The translations under genes and the position numbers were made by a program. Shown here in pieces: positions 1 through 8,086 of a stretch of 64,000 nucleotides of DNA. The DNA comes from Icerya purchasi. Lineage: Eukaryota > Arthropoda > Insecta > Hemiptera > Monophlebidae. The stretch spans positions 591,939,643 through 592,003,642 of the forward strand of contig CM077115.1 in assembly GCA_039619475.1 (NCBI GenBank), read 5' to 3'. The notes below the pieces were generated by a model. That model made no database searches and was not told the DNA's origin. It worked only from the letters and a program-made list of their open reading frames with translations. How positions within the stretch are numbered: position 1 is the stretch's first letter; each line of letters begins with the position of its first letter.

Positions 1-184
1 CAGAAATATCAGCCTCGCATTTTGGACAATATAATTCACATTTAGTTATATACTTCTGTAACTCGCCGATGTAGTCTGTTACTGATTCGTGGCTTTTTTG
101 TAATGCTGATAAAAATTTATGTCGTTGTAGTAATGCATTTTTTTGGTGGACATCGCTCTGCAGTATATCGTTTAACAATTTCAC
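1..184 (-). CDS. gag: Start of gag-protease frame, unit U0 (cut by window edge)
   Basis: First 61 codons of the second gag frame, from the GTG at 184. It overlaps the end of the first gag frame (117-545) by 68 bases in a different register. It covers the capsid middle, including the K-C-E-L-Y-C-P-K-C cysteine cluster. The remainder is outside the window. Confidence 0.75.
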   Translation of the reverse strand, partial: MKLLNDILQSDVHQKNALLQRHKFLSALQKSHESVTDYIGELQKYITKCELYCPKCEADIS

Positions 185-545
185 TATATGATGTATCCGT
201 CACTTTATCTGGTGCTAACATATTTACAATTTTAGAATAATGTTCAGGACCTATCGAATTGAGTAATGTTTGCTGTTTATCTATATCAGATGCGATATAA
301 GCTACATTGAAATATATCTCTAATCGTTCTATATATTGTTTGAAATTCTCTCTTGATTCATCAAATGTTTCAAATTTGTAATCTTTTGTTTCTCGCATTT
401 TAGATATAGAAGACGAAGGTTTGTTTATTAACTGTTTAACTAAATTCATATATTCCATTTGCATTTTCATTTGCTTCTCTAATATTGATTCTAAATCTTT
501 AACATCGACAACTGCCGTGTTGGTTTCCGGGTTTGAATCTGTCAT
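117..545 (-). CDS. gag: Gag N-terminal half (142 codons), unit U0
   Basis: This describes the frame found in every unit. The 142-residue product starts with a short acidic stretch. Residues about 15-42 are rich in Leu, Glu, Lys, Met and Gln and could form a coiled coil, followed by a Pro/Ser linker (43-47). Residues about 55-125 resemble the N-terminal part of a Ty3/gypsy capsid, with an F-D-E-S-R-E-N-F-K-Q-Y-I-E-R-L-E segment. Family similarity breaks off near residue 125. The last 18 residues (K-R-Y-T-A-E-R onward) are out-of-frame tail ending in a run of threonines, and the homology continues in the overlapping frame displaced by one base. The ATG at 545 is the first after the primer site in this frame. 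This copy has Tyr at residue 83 (Asp in most). A stable product is uncertain. Confidence 0.8.
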   Translation of the reverse strand: MTDSNPETNTAVVDVKDLESILEKQMKMQMEYMNLVKQLINKPSSSISKMRETKDYKFETFDESRENFKQYIERLEIYFNVAYIASDIDKQQTLLNSIGPEHYSKIVNMLAPDKVTDTSYSEIVKRYTAERCPPKKCITTTT

Positions 546-720
546 TTTATATGTTTAATATGAATATATAAACAGGAGCCGTTTACGTGTAATAATAATA
601 ATTTTTGTACTCACAGATAATAAGTCCGCTTAAAATTATTTGATCGTAAATGGTATTGATAATCGTCTTCCGCGCACAAAAAAAAGTTATCACTGTATAC
701 TTAGAAAAAACAGTAAACCA
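546..720 (-). other. Untranslated leader between primer site and gag start (type copy)
   Basis: About 175 nt separate the primer-binding site from the gag ATG, the expected place for a retrotransposon leader and packaging region. No ORF is visible. A GTGAGT (minus strand, 614-609) resembles a 5' splice donor. The segment is repeated in every unit. U11 carries a 2-bp gain near 24898 and U21 two substitutions near 47147-47158. Confidence 0.7.
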
Positions 721-736
721 ACCATTCTCGTCGCCA
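721..736 (-). promoter_or_regulatory. Primer-binding site, tRNA-Ser(GCT) type (type copy)
   Basis: On the minus strand the sequence reads TGGCGACGAGAATGG. It begins with TGG, the complement of the CCA tail of tRNAs. Eukaryotic tRNA-Ser(GCT) ends ...CCATCCTCGTCGCCA, so the expected site is TGGCGACGAGGATGG: 14 of 15 bases match. It sits 99 bases after a TATA box and 175 bases before gag, where a reverse-transcription primer site belongs. The tRNA sequence is recalled knowledge, not searched. The site lies at +176 to +191 from the gag start in every complete unit except U11 (+178 to +193), and only U2 has a visible change in it. Confidence 0.82.
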
Positions 737-834
737 CTTTTATGTCTTGAATTTGATACTTGATTATATAATTAAGATACGTGAGTTCATATTGATAAAA
801 AACATGATTCTTTTAACATTACATTTGATTATCG

Positions 835-843
835 TTTTATATA
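835..843 (-). promoter_or_regulatory. TATA box of LTR-like promoter (type copy)
   Basis: TATATAAAA on the minus strand, preceded by a C. Transcription starting about 25-30 bases downstream (near 805-812) would place the primer site about 70-75 bases into the RNA, a normal R-U5 arrangement. It recurs in every complete unit, so each copy could carry its own promoter. Confidence 0.6.
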
Positions 844-853
844 GAAAAAAGTA

Positions 854-892
854 ACATAAGTACAAGAATACATAAGTACATGATACATGATA
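854..892 (-). promoter_or_regulatory. Paired direct repeats just upstream of the TATA box (type copy)
   Basis: On the minus strand GTACTTATGT occurs twice (879-870 and 863-854), and TATCATG occurs twice in tandem (892-886 and 885-879). The cluster ends 10 bases before the TATA box, a typical place for upstream activator sites in LTR U3 regions. No binding factor is recognised. Confidence 0.45.
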
Positions 893-1191
893 GAATGAAT
901 AACAATAATATATATATATATACTAACCCGATCACGATATATCGATATAATAATTGATACTAAATAATATGTTACATAATAAAATGAAAATACATAACAA
1001 CTAATATTATTTTCATAAAAATTTTAATAAAGCCAATAAGGAAGAAGCTTTTCTTGTTTTGTTTAATAATGAAGCGAGCGGCTCATAAAAAAATAATAAT
1101 AATTAGAAAAATCGACTCGACAATACTTGATGGGTGTTTTGTAGAGGACAAGAAAAAGTAAAGAAGTAAGTTGAAAAACAGAAGCGATTAA

Positions 1192-1479
1192 TTAATTTTC
1201 TACTGTGAAATAGTATTTAATAAAAAAAGGAAAAGAACCATCAACGGCTACAACCACTTTGTAATTAACATGTTTATTAGTCACAAAACACGTTTTAACC
1301 GAAATTAAATTGATGGAATTGATTTCCTGCTGTTCCCCATCGCAATCACAATCGTAATGGTCGTATCCAATCTCTTCCCATAATTGCTGCTCGATTATTC
1401 TCATTTGTGATATAAAAGATTCCCTGTATAGAGCGGTTTTTGAATCATACTTGAACTGAACATTCACCACAACATTCAA
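1192..1479 (-). other. Tail reading frame after the protease (95 codons), unit U1
   Basis: The first half of this frame is a shadow of the protease C-terminus, read in another register. The second half (from about residue 48) goes beyond the protease frame and runs to the TAA at 1192. It may be a leftover of the protease-to-reverse-transcriptase linker, but no conserved motif is visible. It recurs in every unit. With a 7-bp duplication it becomes a 92-codon frame with a different N-terminus in U3, U5, U17, U18, U19 and U20. With the 12-bp deletion it has 91 codons in U14. Probably not a gene. Confidence 0.3.
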
Positions 1480-2395
1480 AAATTTCTTGTATATATGTAT
1501 AGAATGATCTAATTTTTGATTTAAATTTTTTCTGCAAATTTAGTGTATCGAATAAATTACAGGGTAATATTGATATTGCAGCCCCACAGTCAACTTGTAA
1601 TTTAACTGGCTGGCCATCTAAATAAACAGTTGCATAATAGCGATCAGAATTAGAATTACAATTTTTAATATTATAAATATCAGATATAGGTATAGGTTCT
1701 ACAAAATTAGATTCACTATTATGTTTTTTCTGGTTAGATTTCGATTTCATGAGTGTTGAGATGCATACTTTCTCAACATGGCCTTTCTTATTACAGCTTT
1801 TACATGAAAGTGTATTTTTATCACGTTTGCAGTCTTTTGCAAGATGATTATCATATCCGCAATACATACATAATCTGTCAATTCCAAGGTGTTGATAATT
1901 AATTTTTCGCTTAAACGAGTTCGATCGCGCACGATTTTGATAATTTTGATTTAATCGAGTTTGGCTTTGGTGCCTCTGGTAGTTAAAATTACGATTTTTC
2001 GAACGAGGTTTATGTGTTGATATTTTATTAACTTCAGTAGGTGATGATACTGGTCGATTATTAGCTATTTCTTTTGATACATTAATAGCAACCTCATGTG
2101 TTAACGCTACTTCTTTAATATCTTTGAAGGTTTTTTTATTTGATTGTATAGCTTTTTGTCGCATATTTTCATCTCTTAATCCTCGTATAAATTGTGATAG
2201 CAAAAATATGTCAGAAATATCAGCCTCACATTTTGGACAATATAATTCACATTTAGTTATATACTTCTGTAACTCGCCGATGTAGTCTGTTACTGATTCG
2301 TGGCTTTTTTGTAATGCTGATAAAAATTTATGTCGTTGTAGTAATGCATTTTTTTGGTGGACATCGCTCTGCAGTATATCGTTTAACAATTTCAC
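1445..2395 (-). CDS. gag: Gag C-terminal half plus truncated retropepsin (316 codons), unit U1
   Basis: This describes the frame found in every unit. Residues 1-110 are the main part of a Ty3/gypsy capsid, with S-V-T-D-Y-I-G-E-L at about 34-42, a C49/C53/C56 cluster and F-I-R-G-L-R-D at 69-75. Residues 111-170 are basic and rich in Asn, Gln and Arg. Two CCHC zinc knuckles follow: C176, C179, H184, C189 and C198, C201, H206, C211, both with C-x2-C-x4-H-x4-C spacing. Residues about 252-316 begin an aspartic protease with V-D269-C-G-A-A-I-S-I-L-P; family members usually have D-T-G or D-S-G here. The frame ends at a TGA before the conserved C-terminal G-R-D-W. The GTG at 2395 is only the first start-like codon after an in-frame stop at 2413-2411; the true protein would enter from the upstream frame. 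No RT follows. Confidence 0.85.
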   Translation of the reverse strand: MKLLNDILQSDVHQKNALLQRHKFLSALQKSHESVTDYIGELQKYITKCELYCPKCEADISDIFLLSQFIRGLRDENMRQKAIQSNKKTFKDIKEVALTHEVAINVSKEIANNRPVSSPTEVNKISTHKPRSKNRNFNYQRHQSQTRLNQNYQNRARSNSFKRKINYQHLGIDRLCMYCGYDNHLAKDCKRDKNTLSCKSCNKKGHVEKVCISTLMKSKSNQKKHNSESNFVEPIPISDIYNIKNCNSNSDRYYATVYLDGQPVKLQVDCGAAISILPCNLFDTLNLQKKFKSKIRSFYTYIQEIFECCGECSVQV

Positions 2396-2756
2396 TATAT
2401 GATGTATCCGTCACTTTATCTGGTGCTAACATATTTACAATTTTAGAATAATGTTCAGGACCTATCGAATTGAGTAATGTTTGCTGTTTATCTATATCAG
2501 ATGCGATATCAGCTACATTGAAATATATCTCTAATCGTTCTATATATTGTTTGAAATTCTCTCTTGATTCGTCAAATGTTTCAAATTTGTAATCTTTTGT
2601 TTCTCGCATTTTAGATATAGAAGACGAAGGTTTGTTTATTAACTGTTTAACTAAATTCATATATTCCATTTGCATTTTCATTTGCTTCTCTAATATTGAT
2701 TCTAAATCTTTAACATCGACAACTGCCGTGTTGGTTTCCGGGTTTGAATCTGTCAT
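2328..2756 (-). CDS. gag: Gag N-terminal half, unit U1
   Basis: Matches the majority form, with Thr53, Lys54 and Asp83. It overlaps the next frame by 68 bases (2328-2395) with a one-base offset. Confidence 0.8.
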   Translation of the reverse strand: MTDSNPETNTAVVDVKDLESILEKQMKMQMEYMNLVKQLINKPSSSISKMRETKDYKFETFDESRENFKQYIERLEIYFNVADIASDIDKQQTLLNSIGPEHYSKIVNMLAPDKVTDTSYSEIVKRYTAERCPPKKCITTTT

Positions 2757-3556
2757 TTTATATGTTTAATATGAATATATAAACAGGAGCCGTTTACGTG
2801 TAATAATAATAATTTTTGTACTCACAGATAATAAGTCCGCTTAAAATTATTTGATCGTAAATGGTATTGATAATCGTCTTCCGCGCACAAAAAAAAGTTA
2901 TCACTGTATACTTAGAAAAAACAGTAAACCAACCATTCTCGTCGCCACTTTTATGTCTTGAATTTGATACTTGATTATATAATTAAGATACGTGAGTTCA
3001 TATTGATAAAAAACATGATTCTTTTAACATTACATTTGATTATCGTTTTATATAGAAAAAAGTAACATAAGTACAAGAATACATAAGTACATGATACATG
3101 ATAGAATGAATAACAATAATATATATATATATACTAACCCAATCACGATATATCGATATAATAATTGATACTAAATAATATGTTACATAATAAAATGAAA
3201 ATACATAACAACTAATATTATTTTCATAAAAATTTTAATAAAGCCAATAAGGAAGAAGCTTTTCTTGTTTTGTTTAATAATGAAGCGAGCGGCTCATAAA
3301 AAAATAATAATAATTAGAAAGATCGACTCGACAATACTTGATGGGTGTTTTGTAGAGGACAAGAAAAAGTAAAGAAGTAAGTTGAAAAACAGAAGCGATT
3401 AATTAATTTTCTACTGTGAAATAGTATTTAATAAAAAAAGGAAAAGAACCATCAACGGCTACAACCACTTTGTAATTAACATGTTTATTAGTCACAAAAC
3501 ACGTTTTAACCGAAATTAAATTGATGGAATTGATTTCCTGCTGTTCCCCATCGCAA

Positions 3557-4606
3557 TCACAATCGTAATGGTCGTATCCAATCTCTTCCCATAATTGCTG
3601 CTCGATTATTCTCATTTGTGATATAAAAGATTCCCTGTATAGAGCGGTTTTTGAATCGTACTTGAACTGAACATTCACCACAACATTCAAAAATTTCTTG
3701 TATATATGTATAGAATGATCTAATTTTTGATTTAAATTTTTTCTGCAAATTTAGTGTATCGAATAAATTACAGGGTAATATTGATATTGCAGCCCCACAG
3801 TCAACTTGTAATTTAACTGGCTGGCCATCTAAATAAACAGTTGCATAATAGCGATCAGAATTAGAATTACAATTTTTAATATTATAAATATCAGATATAG
3901 GTATAGGTTCTACAAAATTAGATTCACTATTATGTTTTTTCTGGTTAGATTTCGATTTCATGAGTGTTGAGATGCATACTTTCTCAACATGGCCTTTCTT
4001 ATTACAGCTTTTACATGAAAGTGTATTTTTATCACGTTTGCAGTCTTTTGCAAGATGATTATCATATCCGCAATACATACATAATCTATCAATTCCAAGG
4101 TGTTGATAATTAATTTTTCGCTTAAACGAGTTCGATCGCGCACGATTTTGATAATTTTGATTTAATCGAGTTTGGCTTTGGTGCCTCTGGTAGTTAAAAT
4201 TACGATTTTTCGAACGAGGTTTATGTGTTGATATTTTATTAACTTCAGTAGGTGATGATACTGGTCGATTATTAGCTATTTCTTTTGATACATTAATAGC
4301 AACCTCATGTGTTAACGCTACTTCTTTAATATCTTTGAAGGTTTTTTTATTTGATTGTATAGCTTTTTGTCGCATATTTTCATCTCTTAATCCTCGTATA
4401 AATTGTGATAGCAAAAATATGTCAGAAATATCAGCCTCACATTTTGGACAATATAATTCACATTTAGTTATATACTTCTGTAACTCGCCGATGTAGTCTG
4501 TTACTGATTCGTGGCTTTTTTGTAATGCTGATAAAAATTTATGTCGTTGTAGTAATGCATTTTTTTGGTGGACATCGCTCTGCAGTATATCGTTTAACAA
4601 TTTCAC
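3557..4606 (-). CDS. gag: Gag C-terminal half plus full retropepsin (349 codons), unit U2
   Basis: One of two copies in the window where the protease runs on. The codon that is TGA elsewhere is CGA (Arg317), adding 33 residues that include A-A-I-M-G-R-D-W-I, with G340-R341-D342-W343. This matches the conserved C-terminal motif of Ty3/gypsy proteases, so the extended frame is very likely the ancestral one. Zinc knuckles and D269-C-G-A are as in U1. The frame still lacks an in-frame link to the N-terminal Gag half, and it stops 6 residues after the GRDW motif with no RT. Confidence 0.87.
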   Translation of the reverse strand: MKLLNDILQSDVHQKNALLQRHKFLSALQKSHESVTDYIGELQKYITKCELYCPKCEADISDIFLLSQFIRGLRDENMRQKAIQSNKKTFKDIKEVALTHEVAINVSKEIANNRPVSSPTEVNKISTHKPRSKNRNFNYQRHQSQTRLNQNYQNRARSNSFKRKINYQHLGIDRLCMYCGYDNHLAKDCKRDKNTLSCKSCNKKGHVEKVCISTLMKSKSNQKKHNSESNFVEPIPISDIYNIKNCNSNSDRYYATVYLDGQPVKLQVDCGAAISILPCNLFDTLNLQKKFKSKIRSFYTYIQEIFECCGECSVQVRFKNRSIQGIFYITNENNRAAIMGRDWIRPLRL

Positions 4607-4967
4607 TATATGATGTATCCGTCACTTTATCTGGTGCTAACATATTTACAATTTTAGAATAATGTTCAGGACCTATCGAATTGAGTAATGTTTGCTGTTT
4701 ATCTATATCAGATGCGATATAAGCTACATTGAAATATATCTCTAATCGTTCTATATATTGTTTGAAATTCTCTCTTGATTCGTCAAATGTTTCAAATTTG
4801 TAATCTTTTGCTTCTCGCATTTTAGATATAGAAGACGAAGGTTTGTTTATTAACTGTTTAACTAAATTCATATATTCCATTTGCATTTTCATTTGCTTCT
4901 CTAATATTGATTCTAAATCTTTAACATCGACAACTGCCGTGTTGGTTTCCGGGTTTGAATCTGTCAT
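4539..4967 (-). CDS. gag: Gag N-terminal half, unit U2
   Basis: Ala53 and Tyr83 form, the same combination as in U12, U13 and U17. Confidence 0.8.
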   Translation of the reverse strand: MTDSNPETNTAVVDVKDLESILEKQMKMQMEYMNLVKQLINKPSSSISKMREAKDYKFETFDESRENFKQYIERLEIYFNVAYIASDIDKQQTLLNSIGPEHYSKIVNMLAPDKVTDTSYSEIVKRYTAERCPPKKCITTTT

Positions 4968-5142
4968 TTTATATGTTTAATATGAATATATAAACAGGAG
5001 CCGTTTACGTGTAATAATAATAATTTTTGTACTCACAGATAATAAGTCCGCTTAAAATTATTTGATCGTAAATGGTATTGATAATCGTCTTCCGCGCACA
5101 AAAAAAAGTTATCACTGTATACTTAGAAAAAACAGTAAACCA

Positions 5143-5158
5143 ACCATTCTAGTCGCCA
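5143..5158 (-). promoter_or_regulatory. Mutated primer-binding site, unit U2
   Basis: The site reads TGGCGACTAGAATGG on the minus strand. The G-to-T change (plus-strand A at 5151) adds a second mismatch to the tRNA-Ser 3' end. It is the only complete unit in which I see a change in this element. Confidence 0.75.
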
Positions 5159-5873
5159 CTTTTATGTCTTGAATTTGATACTTGATTATATAATTAAGAT
5201 ACGTGAGTTCATATTGATAAAAAACATGATTCTTTTAACATTACATTTGATTATCGTTTTATATAGAAAAAAGTAACATAAGTACAAGAATACATAAGTA
5301 CATGATACATGATAGAATGAATAACAATAATATATATATATATACTAACCCGATCACGATATATCGATATAATAATTGATACTAAATAATATGTTACATA
5401 ATAAAATGAAAATACATAACAACTAATATTATTTTCATAAAAATTTTAATAAAGCCAATAAGGAAGAAGCTTTTCTTGTTTTGTTTAATAATGAAGCGAG
5501 CGGCTCATAAAAAAATAATAATAATTAGAAAAATCGACTCGACAATACTTGATGGGTGTTTTGTAGAGGACAAGAAAAAGTAAAGAAGTAAGTTGAAAAA
5601 CAGAAGCGATTAATTAATTTTCTACTGTGAAATAGTATTTAATAAAAAAAGGAAAAGAACCATCAACGGCTACAACCACTTTGTAATTAACATGTTTATT
5701 AGTCACAAAACACGTTTTAACCGAAATTAAATTGATGGAATTGATTTCCTGCTGTTCCCCATCGCAATCACAATCGTAATGGTCGTATCCAATCTCTTCC
5801 CATAATTGCTGCTCGATTATTCTCATTTGTGATTTGTGATATAAAAGATTCCCTGTATAGAGCGGTTTTTGAA

Positions 5874-6824
5874 TCATACTTGAACTGAACATTCACCACA
5901 ACATTCAAAAATTTCTTGTATATATGTATAGAATGATCTAATTTTTGATTTAAATTTTTTCTGCAAATTTAGTGTATCGAATAAATTACAGGGTAATATT
6001 GATATTGCAGCCCCACAGTCAACTTGTAATTTAACTGGCTGGCCATCTAAATAAACAGTTGCATAATAGCGATCAGAATTAGAATTACAATTTTTAATAT
6101 TATAAATATCAGATATAGGTATAGGTTCTACAAAATTAGATTCACTATTATGTTTTTTCTGGTTAGATTTCGATTTCATGAGTGTTGAGATGCATACTTT
6201 CTCAACATGGCCTTTCTTATTACAGCTTTTACATGAAAGTGTATTTTTATCACGTTTGCAGTCTTTTGCAAGATGATTATCATATCCGCAATACATACAT
6301 AATCTATCAATTCCAAGGTGTTGATAATTAATTTTTCGCTTAAACGAGTTCGATCGCGCACGATTTTGATAATTTTGATTTAATCGAGTTTGGCTTTGGT
6401 GCCTCTGGTAGTTAAAATTACGATTTTTCGAACGAGGTTTATGTGTTGATATTTTATTAACTTCAGTAGGTGATGATACTGGTCGATTATTAGCTATTTC
6501 TTTTGATACATTAATAGCAACCTCATGTGTTAACGCTACTTCTTTAATATCTTTGAAGGTTTTTTTATTTGATTGTATAGCTTTTTGTCGCATATTTTCA
6601 TCTCTTAATCCTCGTATAAATTGTGATAGCAAAAATATGTCAGAAATATCAGCCTCACATTTTGGACAATATAATTCACATTTAGTTATATACTTCTGTA
6701 ACTCGCCGATGTAGTCTGTTACTGATTCGTGGCTTTTTTGTAATGCTGATAAAAATTTATGTCGTTGTAGTAATGCATTTTTTTGGTGGACATCGCTCTG
6801 CAGTATATCGTTTAACAATTTCAC
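5874..6824 (-). CDS. gag: Gag C-terminal half plus truncated retropepsin, unit U3
   Basis: Majority protein form with TGA after residue 316. The 7-bp duplication lies beyond the stop and would also shift the protease C-terminus out of frame. Confidence 0.82.
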   Translation of the reverse strand: MKLLNDILQSDVHQKNALLQRHKFLSALQKSHESVTDYIGELQKYITKCELYCPKCEADISDIFLLSQFIRGLRDENMRQKAIQSNKKTFKDIKEVALTHEVAINVSKEIANNRPVSSPTEVNKISTHKPRSKNRNFNYQRHQSQTRLNQNYQNRARSNSFKRKINYQHLGIDRLCMYCGYDNHLAKDCKRDKNTLSCKSCNKKGHVEKVCISTLMKSKSNQKKHNSESNFVEPIPISDIYNIKNCNSNSDRYYATVYLDGQPVKLQVDCGAAISILPCNLFDTLNLQKKFKSKIRSFYTYIQEIFECCGECSVQV

Positions 6825-7185
6825 TATATGATGTATCCGTCACTTTATCTGGTGCTAACATATTTACAATTTTAGAATAATGTTCAGGACCTATCGAATT
6901 GAGTAATGTTTGCTGTTTATCTATATCAGATGCGATATCAGCTACATTGAAATATATCTCTAATCGTTCTATATATTGTTTGAAATTCTCTCTTGATTCG
7001 TCAAATGTTTCAAATTTGTAATCTTTTGTTTCTCGCATTTTAGATATAGAAGACGAAGGTTTGTTTATTAACTGTTTAACTAAATTCATATATTCCATTT
7101 GCATTTTCATTTGCTTCTCTAATATTGATTCTAAATCTTTAACATCGACAACTGCCGTGTTGGTTTCCGGGTTTGAATCTGTCAT
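6757..7185 (-). CDS. gag: Gag N-terminal half, unit U3
   Basis: Majority form (Thr53, Asp83). Confidence 0.8.
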   Translation of the reverse strand: MTDSNPETNTAVVDVKDLESILEKQMKMQMEYMNLVKQLINKPSSSISKMRETKDYKFETFDESRENFKQYIERLEIYFNVADIASDIDKQQTLLNSIGPEHYSKIVNMLAPDKVTDTSYSEIVKRYTAERCPPKKCITTTT

Positions 7186-8086
7186 TTTATATGTTTAATA
7201 TGAATATATAAACAGGAGCCGTTTACGTGTAATAATAATAATTTTTGTACTCACAGATAATAAGTCCGCTTAAAATTATTTGATCGTAAATGGTATTGAT
7301 AATCGTCTTCCGCGCACAAAAAAAAGTTATCACTGTATACTTAGAAAAAACAGTAAACCAACCATTCTCGTCGCCACTTTTATGTCTTGAATTTGATACT
7401 TGATTATATAATTAAGATACGTGAGTTCATATTGATAAAAAACATGATTCTTTTAACATTACATTTGATTATCGTTTTATATAGAAAAAAGTAACATAAG
7501 TACAAGAATACATAAGTACATGATACATGATAGAATGAATAACAATAATATATATATATATACTAACCCGATCACGATATATATGGATATAATAATTGAT
7601 ACTAAATAATATGTTACATAATAAAATGAAAATACATAACAACTAATATTATTTTCATAAAAATTTTAATAAAGCCAATAAGGAAGAAGCTTTTCTTGTT
7701 TTGTTTAATAATGAAGCGAGCGGCTCATAAAAAAATAATAATAATTAGAAAAATCGACTCGACAATACTTGATGGGTGTTTTGTAGAGGACAAGAAAAAG
7801 TAAAGAAGTAAGTTGAAAAACAGAAGCGATTAATTAATTTTCTACTGTGAAATAGTATTTAATAAAAAAAGGAAAAGAACCATCAACGGCTACAACCACT
7901 TTGTAATTAACATGTTTATTAGTCACAAAACACGTTTTAACCGAAATTAAATTGATGGAATTGATTTCCTGCTGTTCCCCATCGCAATCACAATCGTAAT
8001 GGTCGTATCCAATCTCTTCCCATAATTGCTGCTCGATTATTCTCATTTGTGATATAAAAGATTCCCTGTATAGAGCGGTTTTTGAA

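Larger units (their letters stand above)
1..1191 (-). repeat. Unit U0, partial (left edge)
   Basis: It keeps the start of the second gag frame, the whole first gag frame, leader, primer site (721-736) and promoter region. The rest lies off the left edge. Two private synonymous differences are seen: TGC for the usual TGT cysteine codon near position 17, and GAT for GAC near 360. Confidence 0.95.
737..1191 (-). other. AT-rich LTR-like promoter region and element tail (type copy)
   Basis: These 455 non-coding bases separate the end of one element copy from the primer site of the next. Near the primer site is a TATA box with repeated motifs upstream. Farther upstream are a (TA)n tract at about 907-921, a short palindrome ATATCGATAT near 937-946, and AT-rich sequence without clear features. 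The LTR ends cannot be fixed. An ACA at 745-743, six bases before the primer site, could be the 3' end, and a TGTTATG at 999 could be a 5' end. No polypurine tract precedes the latter. Confidence 0.6.
1192..3402 (-). repeat. Unit U1, 2211 bp, first complete copy (reference unit)
   Basis: Layout in transcription order: promoter region 3402-2948, primer site 2947-2932, leader 2931-2757, Gag N-terminal frame 2756-2328, gag-protease frame 2395-1445, tail frame 1479-1192. Its promoter region carries CAATCACG in place of CGATCACG near 3139 and AAAGATCG in place of AAAAATCG near 3320. Both markers are shared with U12. Confidence 0.95.
3403..5613 (-). repeat. Unit U2, 2211 bp, longer protease frame, mutated primer site
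   Basis: It carries CGA in place of the TGA near 3658, so the protease frame is longer. Its primer site (5143-5158) has a private change. Confidence 0.95.
5614..7833 (-). repeat. Unit U3, 2220 bp
   Basis: It has the 7-bp duplication (TGTGATT type, near 5829-5842) in the tail and a 2-bp gain turning the ATATCGATAT palindrome into ATATATGGAT near 7579. The two indels occur together in U3, U5, U17, U18, U19 and U20. Primer site 7361-7376. Confidence 0.95.

Noticed and set aside
721..736. A tRNA gene fragment
   Set aside because: Only about 15 bases match the tRNA 3' end, there is no cloverleaf, and the position before gag fits a primer site.
737..1000. Exact LTR with TGTTATG...ACA ends (999 to 743)
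   Set aside because: The ends have TG/CA character, but no polypurine tract precedes position 999 and no second LTR exists for comparison, so the boundaries are not claimed.
1330..1479. First half of the 95-codon tail frame as a separate gene
   Set aside because: This stretch reads through the protease C-terminus (GRDW region) in another frame, so it is a shadow. Only the second half might be a remnant, and it has no motif.
1192..1479. Reverse-transcriptase N-terminus in the tail frame
   Set aside because: No conserved RT segment is present; the V-A-V-D-G-S-F-P-F-F stretch only vaguely recalls one.
1747..1932. A 61-codon minus-strand frame within the zinc-knuckle region, present in every unit
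   Set aside because: It lies wholly inside the gag-protease frame in another register, its sequence only mirrors that coding sequence, and no family is recognised.
2328..2395. Programmed +1 frameshift joining the two gag frames
   Set aside because: The offset falls inside capsid rather than between gag and pol, and no slippery-site or pause signal is evident. A fixed indel is simpler.
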